DNA of 64,000 bases. It comes from Litchfieldella qijiaojingensis. Its GTDB lineage: Bacteria > Pseudomonadota > Gammaproteobacteria > Pseudomonadales > Halomonadaceae. Position 1 is the stretch's first letter; each line of letters starts with the position of its first letter. The notes beneath the pieces were generated by a model, which was not told where the DNA came from, searched no databases, and worked only from the letters and a program-made list of their open reading frames with translations. Location of the stretch: assembly GCF_014651875.1 (NCBI RefSeq), contig NZ_BMXS01000005.1:1-64000 (forward strand), given 5' to 3'. This document shows, piece by piece, positions 34,747 to 43,594 of the stretch. A program made the translations under genes and the position numbers.

Positions 34747-36447
34747 ATGGATTCCACGTTACTCCCGTTGCTCGCCTTCCTGCCATTGGTATTGGCAGGC
34801 GTGCTGCTGATCGGGTTCCGCATGGCCGCCAAGCTGGCCATGCCCATCGTGTTCATCGTCACCGCGCTGATAGCACTGTTCGCCTGGGAGATGAGCGCCA
34901 CCCGCGTCATCGCCTCGACCTTCCAGGGCTTGATCCTCACGGTATCGATCCTGTGGATCATCTTCGGTGCCATTTTGCTGCTCAACACCCTGAAGCACTC
35001 GGGGGGCATCAAGGCCATCCGCAACGGCTTCTCGGGAATCAGTCCCGACCGGCGCGTGCAGGCGATCATCGTCGCCTGGCTTTTCGGTTGCTTCATCGAG
35101 GGGGCCTCAGGCTTCGGGACGCCGGCGGCAGTAGCCGCCCCGTTGATGGTGGCCCTGGGCTTCCCGGCGCTCGCCGCCGTGGTGGTGGGCATGATGATCC
35201 AGTCCACCCCCGTTTCCTTCGGTGCCGTGGGCACGCCGATCGTGGTCGGGGTCAGCGGTGGTATCAACCAGGCCGGCATCAGCGAGCAGTTGACCAGCGG
35301 CGGCTACACCTGGCTGGAATATTTCCGTCTGATCTCCTCAGAAGTGGCTATCCTGCATGGCATCGTGGGGGTTCTGATGCCATTGATCATGGTGCTGATC
35401 ATGGTGCGCTTCTTCGGTGCCAACCGCTCCTGGAAGGAAGGCCTGTCGATCGCTCCCTTCGCCATCTTCGCCGGCATCTGCTTCGTGGTGCCCTATATGC
35501 TGGCCGGGGTACTGCTGGGACCGGAGTTCCCATCGATGATCGGTGCCATGGTCGGCCTGGCCATCGTCGTGCCAGCGGCGCGCAAGGGCTTCCTGGTGCC
35601 CAAGGACACCTGGGACTTCCCGGATAGCAAGTCCTGGCCCGACGAGTGGCTCGGCAAGCTCGAGATCAAGATGGACGATGTCGTCGGCAAGGCTCCCATC
35701 TCCACCCTCATGGGTTGGGTGCCCTACGTGTTGCTGGCCGTTCTGCTGGTCATCTCGCGTACCGTGGAACCGGTCAAGAGCTTCCTGACCTCGCTGAGCT
35801 TCGGGTGGAGCGACATTCTCGGCGAAGCCGGGGTATCCGGCAGCATCCAACCGCTCTACCTGCCGGGCGGTATCCTGTTGATGGTGGTGCTGTTGACCAT
35901 CGGCTTGCACCGCATGCGCAGCAATGAAGTCAGGGAGGCCTTCGGCGAGTCGACCAAGACCATTCTTGGCGCCGGCTTCGTGCTGATCTTCACCATTCCC
36001 ATGGTGCGGATTCTGATCAACTCGGGCGTCAATGCCGCCGACCTGGTGTCGATGCCGGTAGCCATGGCGCAGTCCGTAGCCGATAGCGTGGGTAGCATCT
36101 ACCCGTTCTTCGCCCCAGCCGTGGGCAGTCTGGGGGCTTTCATCGCCGGCTCCAACACCGTGTCCAACCTGATGTTGTCCGACTTCCAGTTCAACGTCGC
36201 CCAGCAGCTCGGGCTATCCACGGCGCTGATGGTGGCTCTGCAAGCGGTGGGTGCCGCGGCGGGCAACATGATCGCCATCCACAACGTGGTAGCAGCATCG
36301 GCCACGGTCGGCCTGCTGGGGCGCGAAGGGACGACACTGCGCAAGACCATCCTTCCGACGCTCTATTACGTCGTCTTCACCGGCATCATCGCGCTGGTGG
36401 CCTTCTATATGCTTGGCATCAGCGACCCCTTGATGTGGGTGGGCTGA
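34747..36447 (+). CDS. lldP: L-lactate/glycolate permease (LctP family)
   Basis: 566-residue proton-coupled 2-hydroxy-acid permease with at least 12 hydrophobic segments. LctP family features are [48 protein letters not shown] near the middle, and [28 protein letters not shown] towards the end. Because glcDEF follows and shares an operator, glycolate (GlcA role) is at least as likely a substrate as L-lactate. A hairpin terminator separates it from glcD. Confidence 0.92.
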   Translation: MDSTLLPLLAFLPLVLAGVLLIGFRMAAKLAMPIVFIVTALIALFAWEMSATRVIASTFQGLILTVSILWIIFGAILLLNTLKHSGGIKAIRNGFSGISPDRRVQAIIVAWLFGCFIEGASGFGTPAAVAAPLMVALGFPALAAVVVGMMIQSTPVSFGAVGTPIVVGVSGGINQAGISEQLTSGGYTWLEYFRLISSEVAILHGIVGVLMPLIMVLIMVRFFGANRSWKEGLSIAPFAIFAGICFVVPYMLAGVLLGPEFPSMIGAMVGLAIVVPAARKGFLVPKDTWDFPDSKSWPDEWLGKLEIKMDDVVGKAPISTLMGWVPYVLLAVLLVISRTVEPVKSFLTSLSFGWSDILGEAGVSGSIQPLYLPGGILLMVVLLTIGLHRMRSNEVREAFGESTKTILGAGFVLIFTIPMVRILINSGVNAADLVSMPVAMAQSVADSVGSIYPFFAPAVGSLGAFIAGSNTVSNLMLSDFQFNVAQQLGLSTALMVALQAVGAAAGNMIAIHNVVAASATVGLLGREGTTLRKTILPTLYYVVFTGIIALVAFYMLGISDPLMWVG

Positions 36448-36468
36448 TCTCCCTCCCAAGACGCAATG

Positions 36469-36490
36469 CGCCCCGTCGCATGACGGGGCG
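36469..36490 (+). terminator. Hairpin terminator after the permease gene
   Basis: CGCCCCGTC (36469-36477) pairs with GACGGGGCG (36482-36490) around a four-base loop and is followed by TTGTCAT. The U-tract is weak, so some readthrough into glcD is possible. Confidence 0.75.
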
Positions 36491-36541
36491 TTGTCATAAA
36501 AAAAGCCAACGGCTCTTTCATTTTGCTGTCAAAGATGTACA

Positions 36542-36558
36542 TTGGAAATAATTTCCAA
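36542..36558. promoter_or_regulatory. 17-bp perfect palindrome upstream of glcD
   Basis: TTGGAAATAATTTCCAA is a perfect odd palindrome 28 bp (centre to centre) before the ATTGGT operator. It may be a second regulator site or part of the promoter; the cognate protein is unknown. Confidence 0.5.
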
Positions 36559-36570
36559 ATATTTTATCAG

Positions 36571-36585
36571 ATTGGTCATACCAAT
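36571..36585. promoter_or_regulatory. GntR/FadR-type operator upstream of glcD
   Basis: ATTGGTCATACCAAT, identical in all 15 bases to the site before the permease gene, lies 102 bp ahead of the glcD start. It is expected to bind a GlcC/LldR-type repressor or activator that is not encoded in this window. Confidence 0.78.
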
Positions 36586-36686
36586 AGTCCTAAAACTGGA
36601 CAGATGGATAACGAAGACCCAGATTATGGGCAACGAAACGGTCATCCCGCTGGCCGAGGCAGACCGCAATCAGACGAGGACGACTC

Positions 36687-38186
36687 ATGAATATCCTCTA
36701 CGACGCGCGACTCGACGGTGAGTTGCCGGACAACGACAAGCAGCAGGTGCTGGCCACGCTCAGCCAGGCCCTGCCAGGCATGACCCTGCTGCACCGTGAA
36801 GAGGACCTGCGCCCGTTCGAGTGCGACGGCCTGTCCGCCTATCGGGTGCTGCCGATGCTGGTCGCGCTGCCAGATACCCTCGACCAGGTCGAAACGCTGC
36901 TCAAGACCTGCCATTCGCTGGGCGTGCCGGTGGTCACCCGGGGCGCCGGAACCGGTCTCTCGGGTGGCGCCCTGCCGCTGGAACAGGGTGTGCTGCTGGT
37001 GATGTCGCGCTTCAAGCAGATCCTCGAAGTCGACCCCGAGGCACGCATCGCCCGCGTCCAGCCCGGGGTACGCAACCTGGCGATCTCCGAGGCCGCCGCC
37101 CCTTACGGGCTCTATTACGCACCGGACCCCTCGTCGCAGATCGCCTGCTCGATCGGCGGCAACGTCGCCGAGAACGCCGGCGGCGTGCACTGCCTGAAGT
37201 ACGGCCTGACCGTGCATAACGTGCTCGAGGTCGAGGTGATCACCATCGAGGGTGACCGCATGACGCTCGGCTCCGAGGCCTTTGATTCTCCCGGCTTCGA
37301 CCTGCTGGCCCTGTTCACCGGCTCCGAGGGCATGCTCGGCGTGGTCACCGAGGTCACCGTCAAGCTGCTGCCCAAGCCCGAGACCGCCAAGGTGCTAATG
37401 GCCAGCTTCGACGACGTCGAGAAAGCCGGCAAGGCGGTCGGCGACATCATCGCTGCCGGTATCATTCCCGGTGGACTGGAGATGATGGACAAGCTGGCGA
37501 TCCAGGCCGCTGAGGACTTCGTCAAGGCCGGCTACCCCACCGATGCCGAAGCCATTCTGCTGTGCGAGCTCGATGGCGTGGAAGCCGACGTCGACGACGA
37601 CTGCGACACTGTCAGGCGGGTGCTCGAGGCTACCGGCGCCACCGAAATCCGTCAGGCCCGCGACGACGCCGAGCGCGCCAAGTTCTGGGCCGGGCGCAAG
37701 AATGCCTTCCCCGCCGTGGGCCGTATGTCGCCGGACTACTACTGCATGGACGGCACCATTCCGCGTCGTGAGCTGCCACGCGTGCTCAAGGGCATCGCTG
37801 CGCTGTCCGAGGAGTCCGGCCTGCCGGTGGCCAACGTCTTCCATGCCGGTGATGGCAACATGCACCCACTGATCCTGTTCGATGCCAACAAGCCCGGCGA
37901 ACTGGAACTGGCCGAGGAGGTTGGCGGCAAGATCCTCGAACTGTGCGTGGAGGCCGGTGGCAGCATCACCGGCGAGCATGGCGTGGGACGCGAGAAGATC
38001 AACCAGATGTGCGCCCAGTTCCAGCCCGACGAGATCACCGCCTTCCACGCGGTGAAGGCAGCTTTCGACAAGCACGGGCTGCTCAATCCGGGCAAGAACA
38101 TCCCCACGCTGCAGCGCTGCGCCGAGTTCGGCGCCATGCATGTGCATAACAACGAGCTGCCGTTTCCGGAATTGCCGCGTTTTTAA
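36687..38186 (+). CDS. glcD: Glycolate oxidase, FAD-binding subunit GlcD
   Basis: 499-residue flavoprotein subunit oxidising glycolate to glyoxylate. The PCMH-type FAD domain holds PVVTRGAGTGLSGGALPLEQGVLLVMSRFKQIL and DPSSQIACSIGGNVAENAGGVHCLKYGLTVHNV. The C-terminal cap contains NVFHAGDGNMHPLILFD and GSITGEHGVGREKI, with His residues for substrate binding and flavin chemistry. Length and order match E. coli GlcD. First gene of glcDEF-glcG, with GAGGA at the start. Confidence 0.96.
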   Translation: MNILYDARLDGELPDNDKQQVLATLSQALPGMTLLHREEDLRPFECDGLSAYRVLPMLVALPDTLDQVETLLKTCHSLGVPVVTRGAGTGLSGGALPLEQGVLLVMSRFKQILEVDPEARIARVQPGVRNLAISEAAAPYGLYYAPDPSSQIACSIGGNVAENAGGVHCLKYGLTVHNVLEVEVITIEGDRMTLGSEAFDSPGFDLLALFTGSEGMLGVVTEVTVKLLPKPETAKVLMASFDDVEKAGKAVGDIIAAGIIPGGLEMMDKLAIQAAEDFVKAGYPTDAEAILLCELDGVEADVDDDCDTVRRVLEATGATEIRQARDDAERAKFWAGRKNAFPAVGRMSPDYYCMDGTIPRRELPRVLKGIAALSEESGLPVANVFHAGDGNMHPLILFDANKPGELELAEEVGGKILELCVEAGGSITGEHGVGREKINQMCAQFQPDEITAFHAVKAAFDKHGLLNPGKNIPTLQRCAEFGAMHVHNNELPFPELPRF

Positions 38187-38195
38187 GAGATAACC

Positions 38196-39281
38196 ATGAC
38201 CGTGACACAGCAGAACGATCAGGACATGGCCGAGGCGCTTTGCGAACGCGTGCGCCAGGCCCATCGTGATAAGACGCCGCTCAAGATCGTCGGCGGCGAC
38301 ACCAAGGCTTTCTACGGCCATGGGGTGGAAGGCGAGACGCTCTCCACCCTGGAGCATCGCGGTATCCGCTACTATGACCCGGTGGAACTGATCGTCTCGG
38401 TACGCGCCGGGACGCCATTGACGGAGCTCGAAGCGGCGCTGGATGCCGAAGGCCAGATGCTCGGCTTCGAGCCGCCCCACTTCGGCGACACCGCCACTGT
38501 CGGCGGCACGATCGCCACCGGCCTGTCCGGCCCCCGACGCCCCTGGGCTGGTGCGGCACGCGACTTCGTGCTCGGCACCAGGGTGATGACTTGCGAAGGC
38601 AAGGAGCTGCGCTTCGGTGGCGAAGTAATGAAGAATGTCGCCGGCTATGACCTGTCGCGGCTGATGACCGGTGCCCAAGGTACCCTGGGCCTGATCACCG
38701 AAGTCTCGCTCAAGGTGCTGCCCAAGCCGGGCGCCCGACACAGCCTGCGACTGGAAATGCCACTGCAAGAGGCATTGGAAAAACTTGCCGAGTGGGGCCG
38801 TCAACCGTTGCCCTTGACCGCTGCCGCCTGGCACGAAGGCAGCCTTTACTTGCGCCTGGAGGGTGGCCCAAGTTCGGTGGCCGCGACTCGCGAACGGCTG
38901 GGCGGCGACGATCTCGACGACACCTTCTGGCTGGAGCTGCGCGAGCAGCGCCTGACGTTCTTCTCCGGCGACGATTCCCGACCGCTATGGCGGCTGTCGC
39001 TGCCCAACCATACCCCCGAGCTGCCACTCGAGGGCGACACTTTCTATGACTGGGCGGGCGCCCAGCGCTGGCTGCGCAGTTCAGCCTCGGTCGACGCCAT
39101 CCGCGATGTGGCGACCCGCGCCGGCGGTCATGCCACTTGCTACACCCCTTGCGAAGAGGGAGGCAGCATCGAGCCGTTCACGCCGCTGGCGCCGGTAGTG
39201 GCCAAGTATCACCGCAATCTCAAGGCCGAGCTCGACCCCCACGGGATCTTCAATCCCGGCCGACTGTACGCGGAGTTCTAA
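38196..39281 (+). CDS. glcE: Glycolate oxidase, FAD-binding subunit GlcE
   Basis: 361-residue second flavin-domain subunit. The PCMH region has LIVSVRAGTPLTELEAALDAEGQMLGFEPPHFGDTATVGGTIATGLSGPRRPW and MKNVAGYDLSRLMTGAQGTLGLITEVSLKVLPKP. The C-terminus ends KAELDPHGIFNPGRLYAEF, the usual closing motif of the family. It lies 9 bp after glcD and 3 bp before glcF, so it is translated from one mRNA. Confidence 0.95.
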   Translation: MTVTQQNDQDMAEALCERVRQAHRDKTPLKIVGGDTKAFYGHGVEGETLSTLEHRGIRYYDPVELIVSVRAGTPLTELEAALDAEGQMLGFEPPHFGDTATVGGTIATGLSGPRRPWAGAARDFVLGTRVMTCEGKELRFGGEVMKNVAGYDLSRLMTGAQGTLGLITEVSLKVLPKPGARHSLRLEMPLQEALEKLAEWGRQPLPLTAAAWHEGSLYLRLEGGPSSVAATRERLGGDDLDDTFWLELREQRLTFFSGDDSRPLWRLSLPNHTPELPLEGDTFYDWAGAQRWLRSSASVDAIRDVATRAGGHATCYTPCEEGGSIEPFTPLAPVVAKYHRNLKAELDPHGIFNPGRLYAEF

Positions 39282-39284
39282 AAC

Positions 39285-40538
39285 ATGCAGACCCATTTCA
39301 CCGAGGAAGACCTCAAGAAGCCGCACATCCGCGAGGCCGATCGAGTACTGCGCAGCTGTGTGCACTGCGGGTTCTGCAACGCTACCTGCCCCACCTACCA
39401 GCTGCTCGGCGACGAACGCGACGGGCCACGCGGGCGCATCTACCTGATGAAGGAGTTGCTGGAGAGCCGTGACGACGACGACCAGGTTACCGAGGAAACT
39501 CGCTTGCATCTGGATCGCTGCCTGACCTGCCGCAACTGCGAGACCACCTGCCCTTCGGGTGTCGAGTATCACAAGCTGCTCGACATCGGCCGTGCCGAGA
39601 TCGAGCGCCGGGTGCCGCGCAAGGCCAGCGAACGCGCGCTGCGCTACGGGCTGCGCAAGGCCTTGGTTGACCCCAAGCGTTTCCAGGCGCTGCTCAAGCT
39701 GGGCCTGACCTTCCGGCCGCTGGTGCCCGGTCAGCTCCGTGACAAGATGCCGCCAGCGCCGGTGGATGCCGGCAAGCGCCCGGATGGCAAGCGGCATGCC
39801 CGTCAGATGCTGATCCTCGAAGGTTGCGTGCAACCGGGCCTGTCGCCCAACACCAATGCCGCCACCGCACGGGTGCTCGACCGCTTGGGCATCGGCCTGA
39901 CCCCTGCGCCGGAAGCCGGCTGCTGTGGCGCCATCGACTATCACCTCAACGCCCAGGACGACGGCCGTGCCCGGATACGCGCCAATATCGACGCCTGGTG
40001 GCCTCATGTGGAGAACGGCTGCGAAGCGATCGTGCAGACCGCCAGCGGCTGCGGCGCTTTCGTCAAGGAATACGGCGAGATGCTCGCCGACGACCCCGAA
40101 TACGCCAAAAAGGCCAGGCGCATCAGTGAACTGGCCAAGGACTTGGTGGAGATCCTGCGCGACGAGGACCTCGACGCCCTGGCCATCAAGGAAAGCAAGC
40201 GCCTGGCCTTCCACTGCCCCTGTACCCTGCAGCACGCCCAGAAGCTCAGCGGTGCCGTGGAAGGTGTGTTGACCCGGCTCGGTTTCAGCCTGACACCGGT
40301 ACAGGATGCCCATCTATGCTGTGGTTCGGCGGGCACCTACTCGATCACCCAGCCGGAACTGGCGACCCAGTTGCGCGACAACAAACTCGACGCCTTGGAA
40401 GCCGGCAACCCGGAGTTGATCGTCACCGCCAATATCGGTTGCCAGACGCATCTCGCTGGTGCCGGCAGAACGCCGGTACGGCACTGGATCGAAATTGTTG
40501 ATGAGGCATTAACACCAGCTACGAGCAACGAGCTGTGA
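39285..40538 (+). CDS. glcF: Glycolate oxidase, iron-sulfur subunit GlcF
   Basis: 417-residue electron-transfer subunit. Two [4Fe-4S] ferredoxin motifs occur, CVHCGFCNATCPTY and CLTCRNCETTCPSG. Two CCG domains follow: EAGCCGAIDYH with an upstream Cys in EGCVQPGLSPN, and HLCCGSAGTYS with FHCPCTLQH. It passes electrons from the flavin subunits to the quinone pool at the membrane. The gene ends in a stretch containing repeated ACGAGC-like words, just before the intergenic repeat at 40579. Confidence 0.96.
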   Translation: MQTHFTEEDLKKPHIREADRVLRSCVHCGFCNATCPTYQLLGDERDGPRGRIYLMKELLESRDDDDQVTEETRLHLDRCLTCRNCETTCPSGVEYHKLLDIGRAEIERRVPRKASERALRYGLRKALVDPKRFQALLKLGLTFRPLVPGQLRDKMPPAPVDAGKRPDGKRHARQMLILEGCVQPGLSPNTNAATARVLDRLGIGLTPAPEAGCCGAIDYHLNAQDDGRARIRANIDAWWPHVENGCEAIVQTASGCGAFVKEYGEMLADDPEYAKKARRISELAKDLVEILRDEDLDALAIKESKRLAFHCPCTLQHAQKLSGAVEGVLTRLGFSLTPVQDAHLCCGSAGTYSITQPELATQLRDNKLDALEAGNPELIVTANIGCQTHLAGAGRTPVRHWIEIVDEALTPATSNEL

Positions 40539-40578
40539 GCCACGAGCAGCCCTTAGAGCGCATTTCCAAACGTCGAGT

Positions 40579-40696
40579 GAGATGAGCGCCGGGGACAAGG
40601 CGGAGCGAGGGTCTTTTGCCATGGATGGCAAAAGTAGCGCCCATGGACGGGTTTACAGCGCCCTCGCGGAGGCTTGGCGCCGGGAAAGCTCATCTC
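40579..40696. repeat. 118-bp palindromic intergenic repeat element
   Basis: The element has 9-bp perfect terminal inverted repeats (GAGATGAGC at 40579-40587, GCTCATCTC at 40688-40696). A central palindrome has the arms CTTTTGCCAT and ATGGCAAAAG (40613-40634). The flanks between are imperfectly complementary and GC-rich. It has no coding capacity and sits between glcF and glcG. I recall similar TTTTGCCATCCATGGCAAAA-containing repeats in Halomonas intergenic regions, so it is probably a dispersed REP- or MITE-like family. Only this copy was seen in the window. Confidence 0.7.
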
Positions 40697-40723
40697 TCTA
40701 CTTAGTTGTGAAAGAAAGTTCTT

Positions 40724-40775
40724 AGCCCGTAGCCCGTAGCCCGTAGCCCGTAGCCCGTAGCCCGTAGCCCGTAGC
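40724..40775. repeat. Heptanucleotide tandem array (AGCCCGT) x7
   Basis: Seven uninterrupted copies of AGCCCGT run from 40724 to 40772, followed by AGC. The array ends about 10 bp before the glcG ribosome site (AAGGAG). It is a simple-sequence repeat likely to vary in copy number between strains and could alter spacing of upstream signals for glcG. Confidence 0.9.
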
Positions 40776-40798
40776 TGATATTAACCAAGGAGAATGAC

Positions 40799-41200
40799 AT
40801 GAAAACCAAATCCGTACTCACCCTCGCCGACGTCAACGCCATTCTCGACGCCGCGCAGCAGGAGGCCGAAGCCAACGGCTGGGCGGTGACCATCGCTGTG
40901 GCCGACGATGGCGGACATTTGCTCGGCCTGCGCCGCCTCGACGGCGCCGCGCCGATGACCCCGAGCGTGGCCACCGAAAAGGCTCGCAGTTCGGCACTCG
41001 GCGCCCGCGAGACCCAAGCCTTCGAGGAGATGATCAACGGCGGTCGCAACGCTTTCCTCTCCGCCCCGCTCTCGGGCATGCTCTCCGGTGGCGTTCCAGT
41101 ATTGGTCGACGGCCAGGTTGCCGGTACCGTAGGCGTTTCCGGTGTCAAACCGGACCAGGACGTGCAGATCGCCAAGGCGGGGGTCGCGGTCATCGGCTGA
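40799..41200 (+). CDS. glcG: GlcG/HbpS family heme-binding-type protein
   Basis: 133-residue single-domain protein of the GlcG/HbpS family. It shows the pattern LADVNAILDAAQQEAEANGWAVTIAVADDGGHLLGLRRLDGA, STSEKA-like VATEKARSSALG, and GGVPVLVDGQVAGTVGVSGV. It commonly sits in glc operons, and its biochemical role in glycolate use is not established; some members bind haem. There is no signal peptide. The start has AAGGAG upstream. The repeat element and heptamer array separate it from glcF. Confidence 0.92.
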   Translation: MKTKSVLTLADVNAILDAAQQEAEANGWAVTIAVADDGGHLLGLRRLDGAAPMTPSVATEKARSSALGARETQAFEEMINGGRNAFLSAPLSGMLSGGVPVLVDGQVAGTVGVSGVKPDQDVQIAKAGVAVIG

Positions 41201-41242
41201 TTTTTGGTCATGCGCCACAGCAATATGCTGTGAGGAGGCCTT

Positions 41243-42352
41243 ATGATCACGGCACGTGCCGACGTTGTCGGGAGCCTGCTTCGCCCCGGCTGGTTGCTCG
41301 AGGCTCAGGAGCGACGACGGGCCGGGAGCATAAGTGAGGCTGTATTCAAACAGGTCGAGGATCGCGCCGTCGACGAGGCGATTGCACTCCAGGAGGCGGC
41401 TGGACTCGAGGTGGTCACCGACGGAGAAATGCGCCGGCTGTCTTTCCAGAGCCAGCTGGTGCAGGCGGTCGAGGGCTTCGGCACCTGGGATCTCGACGCC
41501 TTCCTGTGGGGGAAGTGGCATGGCGACAATGACATCGGTGACTGGCAGCAAGAGCGACCGCATGAGCTCGCCGTAACCGCACCATTGCGCCGTCGGCGCT
41601 CCCTGTCGGCCGAGGAGTTCGTCTATCTGCGTGCACGGACGCCGCGCACGCCGAAGGTGACGCTGCCCAGCCCAGGCCTGTTCGCCAACTTCTGGTCGCC
41701 AGAGCACTCGTCGGGCGCTTACGCCTCCCTACGGGAGTTTCTCGAGGACGTGGCCCGGATCCTGCGCGAGGAGGTCGAGGAGCTCGCCGGTTACGGTGCG
41801 AGCTACATTCAGCTCGATGCCCCGCACTACCCCCTGCTGCTCGATCCAGAGACACGCGCTTTCTATGAGGCCCGGGGCTGGAGCACAGCCCAGTGGCTGG
41901 ACTTTGGTGTTGCGCTCGATAATGTCGTAATGCAGGACATCGACGGCGTCACCTTCGGCCTGCACCTATGCCGCGGCAACCAGGGGAGCCGCTGGCTCGT
42001 TTCAGGTGGCTACGAGCCGATCGCCAAGCCAATCTTCCAGCGCACTGCCGCCCACCGGCTACTGCTCGAGTACGACGATGAGCGCTCCGGCGGCTTCGAG
42101 CCGCTAGCCGCCGTTCCCGACGACAAGGTAGTGGTGCTCGGCCTGGTCTCATCCAAGCGGGGTGCGCTCGAGGACCTGGACGAACTGCTCGCCCGCGTGG
42201 AGGAAGCGAGCCATCATATTGACCGCGAGCGTCTAGCAATCAGCCCGCAGTGCGGCTTCGGCACCTCGATCGTCGGCAACAGGCTCACCATCGACGAGCA
42301 GGCGGCGAAGCTACGCCTGGTGTGCGATGTCGCCGCCCGCCTCTCCGGCTGA
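41243..42352 (+). CDS. MetE C-terminal-domain-like (cobalamin-independent methionine synthase family) protein
   Basis: 369-residue protein of the short MetE-like family, with only the catalytic (C-terminal) barrel of methionine synthase. The start MITARADVVGSLLRPGWL and DGEMRRLSF are family motifs. Zinc ligands can be placed in GLHLCRGNQGSRW (His and Cys) and in ISPQCGFGTS (Cys). Such stand-alone barrels transfer methyl groups to homocysteine or related thiols from donors other than methyltetrahydrofolate polyglutamate. It is convergent with metX, which makes acylhomoserine. GAGGAGG precedes the start, behind a small CACAGC/GCTGTG hairpin. Confidence 0.88.
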   Translation: MITARADVVGSLLRPGWLLEAQERRRAGSISEAVFKQVEDRAVDEAIALQEAAGLEVVTDGEMRRLSFQSQLVQAVEGFGTWDLDAFLWGKWHGDNDIGDWQQERPHELAVTAPLRRRRSLSAEEFVYLRARTPRTPKVTLPSPGLFANFWSPEHSSGAYASLREFLEDVARILREEVEELAGYGASYIQLDAPHYPLLLDPETRAFYEARGWSTAQWLDFGVALDNVVMQDIDGVTFGLHLCRGNQGSRWLVSGGYEPIAKPIFQRTAAHRLLLEYDDERSGGFEPLAAVPDDKVVVLGLVSSKRGALEDLDELLARVEEASHHIDRERLAISPQCGFGTSIVGNRLTIDEQAAKLRLVCDVAARLSG

Positions 42353-42408
42353 CCCGCAGCCCCCTGATGTAGTCCGTGTCCTGGTGCTTGCGCCTGCTCC
42401 GGCCGTCG

Positions 42409-43518
42409 TCAGGCATCCGGCATGCCGGCAAGGAACTCCGCTATCATTGGCGCGAAGCGCTCGCGGTCGATCAGGAAGGCATCGTGTCCCTGGATAGATT
42501 CAAGCTCGTGATAACTGACGGCGACTCCCGCATGCTCCAGCAGTTCGGCGATCTGTCGCTGCTGCCACAGCGGAAAGAGCCAGTCGGTGGTTACACCGGC
42601 GACTAGCGCCCGCTTCGCGTCGACCTTGCGAATGGCGGACTCCAGTCTGCCGTTGCCATGCTCGGCCATGTCAAACAGGTCCATCGCCTGTGACAGGTAG
42701 AGAAAGCAGTTAGCGTCGAAGACATCGGCGAACTTGCGCGCATTGGCATCCATGTACGACTGCACCTGGAACGCCATCGCGAACGGGTCGGCACTGGCAT
42801 CCGCGCCCTCGATGCGTTCGCGGTCGAAGCGCTGCAGCCACTCCTCGGCGGAACGATAGGTGAGGATGCCGAGCTCGCGTGCCACGCGTAAGCCGTCTTT
42901 CGGACCTTTATCCGGTGCGTAATTGCCACCGGCCCAGGTCGGGTCGGCACGCACCGCTTCACGCTGGATCGAACGCAAGGCAATGGCGAACGGTGTCGCT
43001 TGGGCGGCCGCCGAGATGCTGATGATGTCGCGGTACGTGCCCGGATACATCATGGCATAGGCGAGCGCGTCCATACCGCCGAGCGAAGAGCCCGCCACAG
43101 TATGCACGTGGTCGATGCCGAGGGCACGGCACGCATGACGTGCGGCCGCCACGATGTCTTCTACCGAAAGCTTGGGGAAGTCGAGCCGGTAGGGCTTCCC
43201 CGTCATGGGGTTGCACGAGGCGGGGCCGGTGGAGCCAAAGCAACTGCCGAGTGAATTGATGGCAATGACGAAAAATCGCTCGGTGTCGATGGACTTGCCC
43301 GGCCCGATCATGTACTCCCACCAGCCGGGCGACGGATCGACCGCCGAGGACGCTGCATGGGCGCTGGGCGACAGTCCCGTGAAAAGCAGCAGCGCGTTGT
43401 CGCCCCGGCCACGAAGCTTGCCCCAAGTCTCGTAAGCAATGGTCACAGATGGCAGCTTGCCACCGCGATACATGCGCAAGGGGTCTTGCAGTTCGACGAA
43501 GCGGCGTGCATCGGACAT
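42409..43518 (-). CDS. metX: Homoserine O-acyltransferase MetX-family alpha/beta hydrolase
   Basis: 369-residue MetX-like enzyme. The catalytic triad is visible as the nucleophile Ser in VAGSSLGGMDAL, Asp in GVTTDWLFPLWQQ and His in SIQGHDAFL. The segments SPSAHAASS, NSLGSCFGSTGPASCNP and YRLDFPKLSVEDIV match MetX proteins, including those that acylate serine rather than homoserine. Activation of homoserine for methionine synthesis is the first guess; the acyl donor and acceptor cannot be settled from sequence. AGGAG lies ahead of the ATG. Convergent with the MetE-like gene. Confidence 0.88.
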   Translation of the reverse strand: MSDARRFVELQDPLRMYRGGKLPSVTIAYETWGKLRGRGDNALLLFTGLSPSAHAASSAVDPSPGWWEYMIGPGKSIDTERFFVIAINSLGSCFGSTGPASCNPMTGKPYRLDFPKLSVEDIVAAARHACRALGIDHVHTVAGSSLGGMDALAYAMMYPGTYRDIISISAAAQATPFAIALRSIQREAVRADPTWAGGNYAPDKGPKDGLRVARELGILTYRSAEEWLQRFDRERIEGADASADPFAMAFQVQSYMDANARKFADVFDANCFLYLSQAMDLFDMAEHGNGRLESAIRKVDAKRALVAGVTTDWLFPLWQQRQIAELLEHAGVAVSYHELESIQGHDAFLIDRERFAPMIAEFLAGMPDA

Positions 43519-43594
43519 CGCTGCTCACTCCTCGCCATACCAGCCATTATGTTGGGAACGGGAATCGTCCCAGAGTTCCCCGAAAACGCTTACA

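Noticed and set aside
37395-38834. 479-codon minus-strand frame opposite glcD and glcE
   Set aside because: Composition typical of the complement of high-GC genes and it crosses the boundary of two real genes.
40724-40775. Heptamer array considered as a CRISPR-like repeat
   Set aside because: Units are 7 bp and contiguous with no spacers, and no cas genes are present.
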